DNA of 32,818 bases from Lachnospiraceae bacterium (GTDB lineage: Bacteria > Bacillota > Clostridia > Lachnospirales > Lachnospiraceae), in NCBI GenBank assembly GCA_016280395.1, contig JAEEGQ010000021.1, forward strand, positions 1-32,818, in the 5' to 3' direction. The notes under the pieces were generated by a model. The model had not been told where the DNA came from. It worked only from the letters and a program-made list of their open reading frames with translations, and searched no databases. Of this stretch, positions 1 to 8,421 are shown piece after piece (the stretch's first letter is position 1; each line of letters opens with the position of its first letter). A program made the position numbers and the translations under genes.

Positions 1-516
1 GAGGCACTGACTCCGGTGGATGTTCTGCGCCGTGCAGGCGTTGACACAGTCACCGTTTCCATAATGGGCAGGAAGAGCGTGAACGGCTCTCACGGCATAA
101 TTGTTGAGGCTGACAAGGTGCTTGGTACGGATATAACACGCGAACGGATGGCGGATGCGGATATGCTTGTTCTCCCCGGCGGCGGAAAAGGTACCGAAAA
201 CCTTGCCGCAAGCGAAGATGTGGCGGAAATTGCAAAGACTTTCGACAAAGAAGGAAAATATCTGGCTGCAATATGCGCCGCTCCAAGCGTTTACGGAAGG
301 CTCGGTCTGCTTTCAGGCAAGAAGGCAACATGCTTCCCGGGCTTTGAAAAATACCTGACAGATGCGGAAGCGACAGGCGACTTTGTAGTCCGTGACGGGC
401 GTTTTATCACAGCAAAAGGAATGGGCGCATCGCTTGATTTTGCCCTTGAACTGGTGAGAGTTCTTGTGTCCGAAGAAGCCGCAAAAGAGATGGCAGCAAG
501 AGTACAGAAACCGTAA
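1..516 (+). CDS. DJ-1/PfpI family protein, 5' end outside the window
   Basis: The reading frame is open from base 1, where codons read EALTPVDVLRRAG, matching the usual N-terminal EIEALTPVDVLRRAG stretch of DJ-1/ThiJ proteins. Only about 15-20 residues are missing, so the GTG at base 16 is not the real start. The nucleophile-elbow motif AAICAAPSVYG carries the conserved cysteine, and the following KKATCFPGFE segment is also typical. The family (about 180 residues) includes glyoxalase III-like, deglycase-like and chaperone-like members; the exact reaction cannot be read from sequence. It lies 17 bases upstream of an ATPase gene on the same strand and may be cotranscribed with it. Confidence 0.9.
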   Translation, partial: EALTPVDVLRRAGVDTVTVSIMGRKSVNGSHGIIVEADKVLGTDITRERMADADMLVLPGGGKGTENLAASEDVAEIAKTFDKEGKYLAAICAAPSVYGRLGLLSGKKATCFPGFEKYLTDAEATGDFVVRDGRFITAKGMGASLDFALELVRVLVSEEAAKEMAARVQKP

Positions 517-533
517 TGTGAAAAGGTCCGCCA

Positions 534-1265
534 ATGCTGATACAGGATGAAAAACAACTGCATATCAGGGGTGTAAGGATCGACTGGGACAAGATAGACG
601 GATCAAGCTACCTGCGCAGGATACCTGCTGTCGCAGGTGCAAATGAGCTGTCGTTCCATAAGCCGATAACCTTTTTTGTGGGCGAAAACGGAAGCGGCAA
701 ATCGACCATGCTTGAAGCGATAGCCGTAGCATACGGCTTTAATCCCGAAGGCGGTACGAAGAATTACAGTTTTTCGACATATGACTCACACTCAGCATTG
801 CATGAGGCAATACGCCTGATAAAAGGCCGTTTTAAGCCCGGCTGGGGCTATTTCCTCCGGGCCGAGAGTTTTTATAATGTTGCCACTGCGGAAGAAGAGT
901 ATGGAAAGGAGATCGGGCGCTCTCTGCACTTCCATGAAAGGTCGCATGGTGAAAGCTTTCTTGCGATGGCACAGAACAATTTCAAGCCAAACGGCGTATA
1001 TCTGCTCGACGAGCCGGAGGCCGCGCTTTCACCGCAAAGGCAGCTTACCCTGTTGCTTGAGATCATGGAATGCGCAAAACAGGAGTCACAGTTCATCATC
1101 GTTACACATTCCCCGATATTGCTTGGCATACCCGGCGCCGAGATACTAAGCTTCGACGACGGAAAGATACATCCTTGCGAATACGAGGAAACAGACAGCT
1201 ACAAGGTTACGGAAATGTTCATAAACAGCAGGGATCTGATTTTAAGAAGGCTGCTTGAGGAGTGA
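534..1265 (+). CDS. small ABC/AAA-type ATPase (COG3910-like)
   Basis: The 243-residue protein holds a complete ABC-type ATP-binding fold and little else. It has a Walker A motif GENGSGKST near residues 50-58, a signature-like HERSHGES, Walker B LLDEPEAALSP, and an H-loop THSP. This layout resembles the RecF/SMC-like predicted ATPases of COG3910, whose role is unknown. There is no transmembrane segment and no partner permease nearby, so it is unlikely to be a transporter subunit. The start ATG follows an AAAGG ribosome site at 521-526. The stop codon lies inside the left arm of a strong terminator hairpin. Confidence 0.85.
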   Translation: MLIQDEKQLHIRGVRIDWDKIDGSSYLRRIPAVAGANELSFHKPITFFVGENGSGKSTMLEAIAVAYGFNPEGGTKNYSFSTYDSHSALHEAIRLIKGRFKPGWGYFLRAESFYNVATAEEEYGKEIGRSLHFHERSHGESFLAMAQNNFKPNGVYLLDEPEAALSPQRQLTLLLEIMECAKQESQFIIVTHSPILLGIPGAEILSFDDGKIHPCEYEETDSYKVTEMFINSRDLILRRLLEE

Positions 1266-1296
1266 GTCACCGGGGATGTTTCCCGGTGACTCATTT
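1264..1296 (+). terminator. hairpin terminator after the ATPase gene
   Basis: A perfect 11-bp stem, GAGTCACCGGG (1264-1274) with CCCGGTGACTC (1282-1292), has a 7-base loop. It is followed by only a short T-rich tail (ATTTC). It begins within the stop codon of the ATPase and separates it from the tig promoter. A degenerate relative of the same hairpin occurs at 9712-9740. Confidence 0.75.
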
Positions 1297-1308
1297 CAAA
1301 AATATTAG

Positions 1309-1337
1309 TGGAAATTTATAAAATATCGTGGTATAAT
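1309..1337 (+). promoter_or_regulatory. sigma-A promoter for tig
   Basis: TGGAAA (1309-1314) and a perfect TATAAT (1332-1337) are separated by 17 bases, about 30 bases upstream of the tig start. The -35 box is weak (4 of 6). Confidence 0.6.
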
Positions 1338-1366
1338 AGTTCGGATACTTAAGGAGGACTACCAAA

Positions 1367-2656
1367 ATGAGTTTTAGAATTGAAGATCTCGAAAAAGAGA
1401 ACATGAAAAAGCTTGTCATTGAAGTAAGCGCAGAAAAATTCGATGAAGCGCTCGACAAGGCTTACCAGAAGAACAAAAACAAGATCAGCATCCAGGGCTT
1501 CCGCAAGGGCAAAGCTCCCAAGGCACTGATAGAGAAAATGTACGGACCGGGCGTGTTCTACGAGGATGCGGCAAATATCCTTATCCCCGATGAATACGAA
1601 GCAGCCGCTAACGAGTGCGGTCTTGATATCGTTTCCCGTCCGGAGATAGATGTAGAGCAGATCGAAAAAGGCAAGAGCTTTATCTTTACTGCAGAGGTTG
1701 CCGTTAAGCCCGAGGTTGAGCTTGGCAGCTACAAGGGTGTTGAAACCGAAAAGACGGATGTCACCGTAACGGATGATGATGTTAAGGCTGAACTTGACAA
1801 GGCCGCAGAGCAGAGCTCACGTCTTGTAAAGATCACGGACCGCCCTGTTGAGGACGGCGATATCGCAACCATCGACTTTGAAGGCTTTATGGACGGTGTT
1901 GCTTTTGCAGGCGGCAAGGGCGAGAACCACGATCTTACCATCGGTTCCCACAGCTTTATCGATACCTTCGAGGAGCAACTCATCGGCAAGAATATCGGTG
2001 ACGAAACCGAGGTAAATGTGACCTTCCCCGCCGAGTACCATGCAAAAGACCTTGCCGGCAAGCCTGCAATGTTCAAGGTTACCATAAAGGGCATCCAGAA
2101 GAAGGAAGTTCCCGAGCTTAACGACGAGTTCGCAAAGGACACAACAGAGTTCGAGACACTTGATGAGTACAAGGCAGACATCAGAAAGAAGCTTGAGGAC
2201 AAAAAGGCTAAGGAAGCTAAAGAAAAGAAGCGTGATGCCGTTATCGCAAAGATTGTCGAGACTTCCAAAATGTCCATCCCCGAGCCCATGATCGATCTCC
2301 AGAAGCGCCGCATGGTTGAGGATTTCGAGCAGAGACTCCGCATGCAGGGCTTAAAGCTTGAGCAGTACATGCAGTTTACAGGCATGACACCCGAGAAGTT
2401 CCTTGAAGAGATGGCTCCCGCAGCAAAGAAGGAGATAGAGCAGAGACTTGTTCTCGAAGCTATCGTAAAGGCTGAGAACATCGAGGTTTCCGAGGAAGAG
2501 CTCGAGGCAGAGTTCAAGTCCATGGCTGATGCATACGGCATGGAGCTTGAGAACGTAAAGAAAGTCCTCGGCGACAAGGAAAAAGAGAACATAAAGATGG
2601 ATCTTGCTGTAAGAAAAGCAGCGGATCTTGTTACGGAAGCAGCCGTAGAAAAATGA
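1367..2656 (+). CDS. tig: trigger factor, ribosome-bound chaperone and prolyl isomerase
   Basis: This 429-residue protein matches full-length trigger factor (about 430). The ribosome-docking signature GFRKGKAP lies at residues 44-51. It is followed by an FKBP-type prolyl isomerase domain (about 155-245, with DGDIATIDFEGFMDG) and a helical, charged C-terminal substrate cradle. The protein binds near the ribosome exit tunnel and shields nascent chains. An AAGGAGG site stands just before the ATG. It is first in a tig-clpP-clpX-lon-engB cluster, an order known with variations from Bacillus and Clostridia. A 93-base gap without a clear terminator separates it from clpP. Confidence 0.98.
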   Translation: MSFRIEDLEKENMKKLVIEVSAEKFDEALDKAYQKNKNKISIQGFRKGKAPKALIEKMYGPGVFYEDAANILIPDEYEAAANECGLDIVSRPEIDVEQIEKGKSFIFTAEVAVKPEVELGSYKGVETEKTDVTVTDDDVKAELDKAAEQSSRLVKITDRPVEDGDIATIDFEGFMDGVAFAGGKGENHDLTIGSHSFIDTFEEQLIGKNIGDETEVNVTFPAEYHAKDLAGKPAMFKVTIKGIQKKEVPELNDEFAKDTTEFETLDEYKADIRKKLEDKKAKEAKEKKRDAVIAKIVETSKMSIPEPMIDLQKRRMVEDFEQRLRMQGLKLEQYMQFTGMTPEKFLEEMAPAAKKEIEQRLVLEAIVKAENIEVSEEELEAEFKSMADAYGMELENVKKVLGDKEKENIKMDLAVRKAADLVTEAAVEK

Positions 2657-2749
2657 CCAAAAGTTTGAAGAACGCCGGCAGGGAGCGGTCTTAAGCCCGT
2701 AAAAGGGTAAGGGACGCTCTGCTTACCGCGTTTTGTACGGAGGTATATT

Positions 2750-3349
2750 ATGCAGCAGATCAAAGATTATTTAATACCGTATGTTGTTGAGCAGACCAGC
2801 CGCGGAGAGCGTTCTTACGATATCTTCTCCCGCCTGCTCAAAGAAAGGATCATCTTCCTTTCGGGCGAGGTAACGGACGAGACCGCAGCACTTGTGGTTG
2901 CGCAGCTTCTGTTCCTCGAGTCGGAGGATCCGGGCAAGGATATCAACCTTTATATCGACAGCCCCGGAGGCTCCGTAAGCGCAGGTCTTGCGATCTATGA
3001 TACAATGAATTATGTAAAGTGCGATGTTTCCACCACCTGCATCGGACTTGCCGCAAGCATGGGCGCATTCCTGCTCGCAGGCGGCGCAAAGGGCAAGCGT
3101 TATGCTCTTCCCAATGCTGAGATAATGATCCACCAGCCTCTCGGCGGAGCGCAGGGGCAGGCTACCGAGATCGAGATAGCTGCAAAGCATATCCTTCGCA
3201 CAAAAGAAAGATTAAACCGTATCCTTGCCGAGAACACGGGCAAACCGCTTGATGTCATCACTGCGGATACGGACCGCGATAACTTCATGACAGCCGAAGA
3301 AGCTAAAGAATACGGCCTCATAGATGTCGTTACGGTTAAGAGAAATTAA
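2750..3349 (+). CDS. clpP: ATP-dependent Clp protease proteolytic subunit
   Basis: This 199-residue serine peptidase has the normal ClpP length. The catalytic triad is visible as Ser103 (in GLAASMGAF), His128 (in MIHQP) and Asp177 (in TDRDNFM). Two stacked heptamers form the degradation chamber, which is fed by ClpX. An AGGAGGT-type site (ACGGAGGTATATT) precedes the ATG. It lies 49 bases upstream of clpX, and the two are very probably cotranscribed. Confidence 0.98.
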   Translation: MQQIKDYLIPYVVEQTSRGERSYDIFSRLLKERIIFLSGEVTDETAALVVAQLLFLESEDPGKDINLYIDSPGGSVSAGLAIYDTMNYVKCDVSTTCIGLAASMGAFLLAGGAKGKRYALPNAEIMIHQPLGGAQGQATEIEIAAKHILRTKERLNRILAENTGKPLDVITADTDRDNFMTAEEAKEYGLIDVVTVKRN

Positions 3350-3398
3350 GAGAAATGAGTTTTCCGGGCCTGCTTGGCACGGAAATAGAGGTTAAACA

Positions 3399-4703
3399 AT
3401 GGCAGATATCACACCCGAAAATTATTGTTGTTCTTTCTGCGGAAAGAGCCAGGCAAAGGTCCGCAAGCTCCTTGCGGGCCCGGATAACGTGTTCATTTGC
3501 GATGAATGCGTCGAACTGTGCTACGAGATCATAAAAGAAGAGCTTGGCGAAGAACCTTACGACGATTCACAGGATGATCTTGCCATTAATCTTCTGAAAC
3601 CCCGCGAAATACGCGAATTCCTTGATAAATACGTTATAGGCCAGGACGAGGCAAAAAAGGTCCTTTCGGTAGCAGTTTATAACCACTACAAGAGGATACT
3701 TTCCGGATCGCTTTCGGATGTGGAGCTTCAAAAGAGCAACATACTCATGATGGGTCCTACCGGTTCCGGCAAGACTTATCTCGCCCAGACACTTGCAAAG
3801 ATACTCAACGTGCCCTTCTCCATAGCTGATGCGACAACGCTCACGGAGGCAGGTTACGTAGGCGAGGATGTCGAAAACATCCTGCTTCGCCTTATACAGG
3901 CGGCAGATTACGATATCGAGCGCGCCGAGCACGGTATCGTTTATATCGACGAGATCGACAAGATCACAAAGAAGAGCGAGAATGTATCGATAACCCGTGA
4001 TGTTTCCGGTGAAGGCGTACAGCAGGCGCTGCTCAAGATACTGGAAGGCACCATAGCTTCGGTACCTCCCCAGGGCGGCAGAAAGCATCCCCAGCAGGAA
4101 TGCATGCAGATCGATACGACAAATATCCTCTTTATCGTAGGTGGAGCCTTTGACGGGCTTGAAAAGATCGTAGAGAACAGGATCGGTCAGAAATCCATCG
4201 GCTTTGGCGCCGAGATAACCGAAAAGAGCGAAAAGAACATAGGAGACCTGTTAAAGCAGGTTATGCCGGAGGATCTTGTGAAATTCGGCATCATCCCCGA
4301 ATTTGTGGGCCGTGTGCCTGTTGTTGTGGCACTTGACCAGCTTACGGAGGATGCCCTTGTGCGTGTGCTCACAGAGCCTAAGAACGCTCTTACAAAACAG
4401 TACAAGAAGCTGTTCGAGCTTGAAGGAGTAGAGCTTGATTTCACACCGGAGGCCGTAAAGAGCATCGCAAAGCAGTCCTTTGAGAGAAAGACCGGCGCGA
4501 GAGGCTTAAGGGCAGTTATGGAGCGCATCATGACGGATACGATGTATGATGTGCCTTCGGAAGAAGATGTGCAGACCGTGCGTATTACCGAAGCCGCTGC
4601 GCTCGGCAACGAGAAGCCTGAGATAATCCACGGAAAGAGCAAGTTCCCAAAGGCCAAGAACACAAAGTCGCTCGGACGTAAGAAGAACAGTGAAATAGCA
4701 TGA
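3399..4703 (+). CDS. clpX: ATP-dependent Clp protease ATP-binding subunit ClpX
   Basis: This 434-residue AAA+ unfoldase delivers substrates to ClpP. The N-terminal zinc-binding domain has Cys11, Cys14, Cys34 and Cys37. Walker A GPTGSGKT starts at residue 119, and Walker B is [10 protein letters not shown]. The RKH pore loop is present in GGRKHPQQE. The IGFGAE loop that docks on ClpP is intact, which fits the ClpP gene directly upstream. The sensor-2 region [14 protein letters not shown] is complete. A rho-independent terminator follows seven bases after the stop. Confidence 0.98.
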   Translation: MADITPENYCCSFCGKSQAKVRKLLAGPDNVFICDECVELCYEIIKEELGEEPYDDSQDDLAINLLKPREIREFLDKYVIGQDEAKKVLSVAVYNHYKRILSGSLSDVELQKSNILMMGPTGSGKTYLAQTLAKILNVPFSIADATTLTEAGYVGEDVENILLRLIQAADYDIERAEHGIVYIDEIDKITKKSENVSITRDVSGEGVQQALLKILEGTIASVPPQGGRKHPQQECMQIDTTNILFIVGGAFDGLEKIVENRIGQKSIGFGAEITEKSEKNIGDLLKQVMPEDLVKFGIIPEFVGRVPVVVALDQLTEDALVRVLTEPKNALTKQYKKLFELEGVELDFTPEAVKSIAKQSFERKTGARGLRAVMERIMTDTMYDVPSEEDVQTVRITEAAALGNEKPEIIHGKSKFPKAKNTKSLGRKKNSEIA

Positions 4704-4709
4704 TAAAAC

Positions 4710-4744
4710 CGGGTAGGAGAGGCAGCTCGCCTACCCGCTTTTTT
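4710..4744 (+). terminator. rho-independent terminator after clpX
   Basis: CGGGTAGG (4710-4717) pairs with CCTACCCG (4730-4737) and is followed by CTTTTTT (4738-4744). It ends the clpX transcript and implies that lon has its own promoter or depends on readthrough. Confidence 0.8.
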
Positions 4745-4775
4745 AACGGCAGGCAAAACTTGTAATGATGCACAG

Positions 4776-4802
4776 CGAAAAACCGCCTTCGCGGATTTTT
4801 CG
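4776..4802. other. A/T-flanked hairpin between clpX and lon
   Basis: CGAAAAACCGC (4776-4786) pairs with GCGGATTTTTCG (4791-4802) with one bulged base and a 4-base loop. It has runs of A on one side and T on the other, so it could act as a terminator in either direction or as a lon leader structure. A GC-rich stretch (CGCGCGCAACTTCGCGC) follows before the lon ribosome site. Confidence 0.45.
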
Positions 4803-4841
4803 CGCGCAACTTCGCGCAAGACGCTCAGTTTAGGAGGTAAA

Positions 4842-7202
4842 ATGGACGAAAAGACATTTTTCCCGCTTGTAACATTATCGAATATAGCGCTCATACCGGG
4901 CACTCTCATGCATTTTGACATAAAGAGCGGCGAAGGGATCGCGGCTCTTGACTATGCCATGAAGAACAAGACCGGAGTGGTTTTTGTTGCCGTAAAAAGG
5001 GGGGCTCCGGAGAAGCTTTCAAGGGAGAATATATATGACGTGGGAACCTTCGGACTTGTCAGGCGGCTCATAAGGCTTGGCGACAACGTTGTCCGTGTGG
5101 CCGTTGAGGGTGAAGCACGCGTAAACATCATCGATGCCGAGCTTTCGGCACCGTTCTTTAAGTGCACGTTTACACTTTTCAGCAAGGAAATACCCGAGCT
5201 TACGGATAACAGGAAAAAGGCCATGCTGAGCTATATTTCCGAGCAGATGGCGGGCTATATACGCGAAAATCCCAAGCTTGGCGAACTTTTCGCGGATATT
5301 CTGAAGACCGAAGAAATAGTCTTTCTCGTTGACGAGCTTTCGTCGCAGCTTCCCATGAGCCTTGAAAACAGGCAGATACTGCTCGAATGCGCCAATTTCG
5401 AGAAAAAATATGAAACACTCTGCGAGATCATAAAGAGCGAAACCGAGATAATGCAGCTTAAAAACGACCTCCAGCAGCGCATCAAGAGCAAGCTCGACAA
5501 GAACCAGAAGGAATATATAATGCGCGAGCAGATGAAGGCGATACGCGAAGAACTCGGCGAGGGCGACACAGGTTCCGAAGCCGACCAGTTCATAGAGCAG
5601 TGCAACGCGCTTGAGGCGGATGAGACTGTCAAAGAGAAGATCAGGAAAGAGATAAACCGCTTTAAGACCATCTCCGGCAATTCTTCCGAGTCCGCTGTTT
5701 CGCGCGGATATATAGAAACCCTGCTTGCGCTTCCGTGGAACAAAAAAGATCCCGATTTCATCAACCTTTCAAAGGCTGCAAAGATCCTTGACGAGGACCA
5801 TTACGGGCTTGAAAAGGTCAAAGAACGCATACTCGAATTCCTTGCGGTACGAAGCCTTACAACGAAAGGGCAGATACCTATCCTCTGCCTTGTCGGACCG
5901 CCCGGAACAGGCAAGACATCCGTAGCGAAGTCAATAGCGAGGGCGCTTGATAAAAAGTACATTCGCGTGGCACTCGGCGGTATCCGTGACGAGGCCGAGA
6001 TACGCGGCCACAGGCGGACTTACGTGGGAGCGCTGCCGGGACGCATCGCGACAGGCTTAAAGAATGCGGGAGTGAAGAATCCGCTGATACTGCTTGATGA
6101 GATCGACAAGGTAAGCTCGGATTATAAGGGGGACCCGTCCTCTGCACTTCTTGAAGTGCTCGACTCCGAGCAGAACAGCAAATTTGTCGATCACTATGTG
6201 GAGATACCCATAGATCTTTCGGACGTTCTGTTCATAGCAACCGCAAATACCGTCCAGACCATACCGCGTCCGCTCCTTGACCGCATGGAGCTTATCGAGA
6301 TCAGCAGCTATACGCTTGACGAAAAGGTCCATATAGCAAGCGAACATCTTGTCCCGAAGCAGCTCAAGAGGAACGGGCTTTCCCCAAAACAGCTCACCTT
6401 TAACAGGACCGCGCTTTCGGCGATGGCCCTCGGCTACACAAGGGAGGCGGGCGTAAGAAGCCTTGAGAGGCGCATAGGCGAGGTTTGCAGAAAGGTGGCA
6501 AGAGAACTCCTCGAAAGCGAAGAAAACCAGAAAAAAGGCCTTACAGAAGCTGAGGCACAGGCTATACTCGCCACGAAGGACCGCGTAACCGTCACGACCA
6601 AAAATCTTGAGCATTATCTTGGCAAGGTCAAATATGTCACAGATAAGGAAAAGCATAAAAACGAAGTCGGGATCGTGACAGGTCTTGCGTGGACCAGCGT
6701 AGGCGGCGAGACCCTCCAGGTGGAGGTCAATACAATGCCCGGCAAGGGTACCTTCGAGCTCACAGGCCAGCTTGGCGATGTGATGAAGGAATCTGCGCGT
6801 GCAGGGATAAGCTTTATCCGCTCGGTTGCGGACAAATACGGTATTGAACCGAAATATTTCGAGACAACGGACATTCACATACATCTTCCCGAGGGCGCAG
6901 TCCCGAAGGACGGCCCGTCAGCCGGCATCACAATGGCAACGGCCATGATCTCCGCCATCACGGGCAGAAAGGTCCGCGGCGATATAGCGATGACGGGCGA
7001 GATCACGCTTCGCGGAAGAGTGCTTCCGATAGGCGGTCTGAAGGAGAAGATCCTTGCCGCAAAGACTGCGGGGATAAAGACAGTGATACTTCCGGAAAAG
7101 AACAGACGTGACGCGGAGGATATTTCCGCGGAAATCCTCGAAGGGATGAAGCTTGTTTTTGTTTCGGATATGGACGGGGTCTTAAAAGAAGCCCTGGTCT
7201 GA
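4842..7202 (+). CDS. lon: endopeptidase La (Lon protease)
   Basis: This 786-residue ATP-dependent serine protease is of the LonA type. An N-terminal substrate-binding domain (about 1-200) and a coiled-coil linker precede the AAA+ module with Walker A GPPGTGKT (352-359) and Walker B PLILLDEIDK. The C-terminal protease domain has the catalytic Ser693 in KDGPSAGIT and a catalytic lysine in GGLKEKIL (around 734). It degrades misfolded and regulatory proteins in the cytosol. A TTTAGGAGG site precedes the ATG. No membrane segments are seen, so it is LonA rather than LonB. engB follows closely. Confidence 0.98.
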   Translation: MDEKTFFPLVTLSNIALIPGTLMHFDIKSGEGIAALDYAMKNKTGVVFVAVKRGAPEKLSRENIYDVGTFGLVRRLIRLGDNVVRVAVEGEARVNIIDAELSAPFFKCTFTLFSKEIPELTDNRKKAMLSYISEQMAGYIRENPKLGELFADILKTEEIVFLVDELSSQLPMSLENRQILLECANFEKKYETLCEIIKSETEIMQLKNDLQQRIKSKLDKNQKEYIMREQMKAIREELGEGDTGSEADQFIEQCNALEADETVKEKIRKEINRFKTISGNSSESAVSRGYIETLLALPWNKKDPDFINLSKAAKILDEDHYGLEKVKERILEFLAVRSLTTKGQIPILCLVGPPGTGKTSVAKSIARALDKKYIRVALGGIRDEAEIRGHRRTYVGALPGRIATGLKNAGVKNPLILLDEIDKVSSDYKGDPSSALLEVLDSEQNSKFVDHYVEIPIDLSDVLFIATANTVQTIPRPLLDRMELIEISSYTLDEKVHIASEHLVPKQLKRNGLSPKQLTFNRTALSAMALGYTREAGVRSLERRIGEVCRKVARELLESEENQKKGLTEAEAQAILATKDRVTVTTKNLEHYLGKVKYVTDKEKHKNEVGIVTGLAWTSVGGETLQVEVNTMPGKGTFELTGQLGDVMKESARAGISFIRSVADKYGIEPKYFETTDIHIHLPEGAVPKDGPSAGITMATAMISAITGRKVRGDIAMTGEITLRGRVLPIGGLKEKILAAKTAGIKTVILPEKNRRDAEDISAEILEGMKLVFVSDMDGVLKEALV

Positions 7203-7233
7203 GAAAAGCCTATTGACAGGTGAGGAAAAAGAT

Positions 7234-7833
7234 ATGGTGATAAAAGATCTGCAGCTTGAAACAGTGGTCGGTGTGACCGGAAAGCTTCCCGTGAACACGC
7301 TTCCGGAGATAGCCTTTGCGGGACGGAGCAATGTGGGCAAATCGTCGCTCATAAACGGGCTTCTTGGCAGGAAGTCCTTTGCTCGCACGTCCTCGCAGCC
7401 CGGAAAGACCCAGACCCTTAATTTCTACAAGGTCAACAATGAGCTGTATTTTACGGATCTTCCGGGATACGGCTATGCCCGTGTGTCCATGACGCTCAGG
7501 CAGAAATGGGGAAAGGTCATCGAAAAGTACCTTAAGACGTCAAAGCAGCTGCGATGCATCATACAGCTTGTTGACATCCGCCATGAGCCCACAAAAGATG
7601 ATGTGGCGATGTTTGAGTGGATAAACGCAATGGGACTTAAGACCTTTGTCGTTGCGACAAAGGCCGACAAGATAAGCCGGGGAGCGGTGAAGCAGCAATG
7701 CGACATGATCCGCAAATGCCTGAAGGCAAAAGCCGATGTGAAGATAATCCCATTCTCGTCCGTGACAAAGCAGGGAGCGGAGGATATCTGGAAAGAGATC
7801 ACCGAGAGCTTAGCTGCAGAAGCGGCAGAATGA
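7234..7833 (+). CDS. engB: ribosome-assembly GTPase EngB/YsxC/YihA
   Basis: This small GTPase (199 residues) acts in late assembly of the 50S ribosomal subunit. G1 is GRSNVGKSS (30-38), G3 is DLPGYGYA, and G4 reads ATKAD, the family variant of NKxD. The frame extends upstream to a TTG at 7213, but the ATG at 7234 sits the right distance after GGTGAGGAAA and gives the family's normal N-terminus. Placement directly after lon is conserved in Firmicutes. The gene ends two bases before the convergent DUF4364 gene, and no terminator is evident between them. Confidence 0.95.
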   Translation: MVIKDLQLETVVGVTGKLPVNTLPEIAFAGRSNVGKSSLINGLLGRKSFARTSSQPGKTQTLNFYKVNNELYFTDLPGYGYARVSMTLRQKWGKVIEKYLKTSKQLRCIIQLVDIRHEPTKDDVAMFEWINAMGLKTFVVATKADKISRGAVKQQCDMIRKCLKAKADVKIIPFSSVTKQGAEDIWKEITESLAAEAAE

Positions 7834-7835
7834 TA

Positions 7836-8360
7836 TTATTTTGTACCGAGAAGCTTCAGAACGGTATACCTGTAAAGATCTGCATTGTTGTTTTCCCATT
7901 CGTTGCAGACACGGATGGCGTCGCTTTCGTCGGGAACAGAAAGATGCACTTCAAAGACCGGCTGGTTGCGCTCGAGGATCTTTAGCCTTGTGATATAGTC
8001 GCCGGCAGGAGTCTTCTCATAGTCTGCGGGGTACGAGGCTTCCTCGCGGAGCACATAGCTGTGATCCTTCAGGTAAACATCTATGTCTTTCCTGATGGAA
8101 GGGTTTAGGTCCATAAGGAAAAGCGACAGCACCTGCCCGCCTGTGGATGTTATCTGGTATGATGTGGTGTGGCGCGAAAACTCGCTTGAAACGTATCCGT
8201 CTTCTACAAGCTGGGCCAGCGCCTGCTGTACATTGAAATCGTTTGTATACTGGCGTTCCAGTATAAATTCCGTCAGCCGGTTATTTGTGAGCGGATAATC
8301 GACATTATCAAGGATATAGAGGATTATCAGCTTGTAAAGCATCAGTGTTTCGTTTGGCAC
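7836..8360 (-). CDS. DUF4364 family protein, probable winged-helix
   Basis: This is a 174-residue protein starting MPNETLMLYKLIILYILD. The GTG at 8358-8360 lies about six bases after a perfect GGAGG (8367-8371), so it is chosen over the longer frame that runs further upstream. The N-terminal half (LTNNRLTEFILERQ, then VQQALAQLVEDGYV) looks like a winged-helix DNA-binding module with a Thr/Ser-rich wing. The C-terminal half is mixed alpha/beta without an obvious ligand motif. The family is widespread in Clostridia and its function is unestablished; a transcription regulator is inferred from fold only. It lies 61 bases after the malic enzyme gene on the same strand. Confidence 0.85.
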   Translation of the reverse strand: MPNETLMLYKLIILYILDNVDYPLTNNRLTEFILERQYTNDFNVQQALAQLVEDGYVSSEFSRHTTSYQITSTGGQVLSLFLMDLNPSIRKDIDVYLKDHSYVLREEASYPADYEKTPAGDYITRLKILERNQPVFEVHLSVPDESDAIRVCNEWENNNADLYRYTVLKLLGTK

Positions 8361-8372
8361 TTGGAACCTCCG

Positions 8373-8386
8373 GGCCGCGCGCGGCC
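8373..8386. other. perfect GC-only palindrome before the DUF4364 ribosome site
   Basis: GGCCGCGCGCGGCC is a 14-base perfect palindrome that ends one base before the GGAGG of the DUF4364 gene. In minus-strand RNA it would form a hairpin abutting the ribosome site. No T-tract follows on that strand, so it is not a standard terminator of the malic enzyme transcript. Confidence 0.5.
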
Positions 8387-8421
8387 TGCTTTTCAATAAT
8401 ATTTGTAACAGAGGGCCAAGG

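Noticed and set aside
1729-2763. Long minus-strand open frame (344 codons) opposite tig
   Set aside because: Ser/Phe-rich composition and lack of a ribosome site mark it as the antisense shadow of a high-quality trigger factor gene.
6057-6884. Minus-strand open frame of 275 codons opposite lon
   Set aside because: It overlaps the conserved Lon catalytic region and resembles no protein I recognise.
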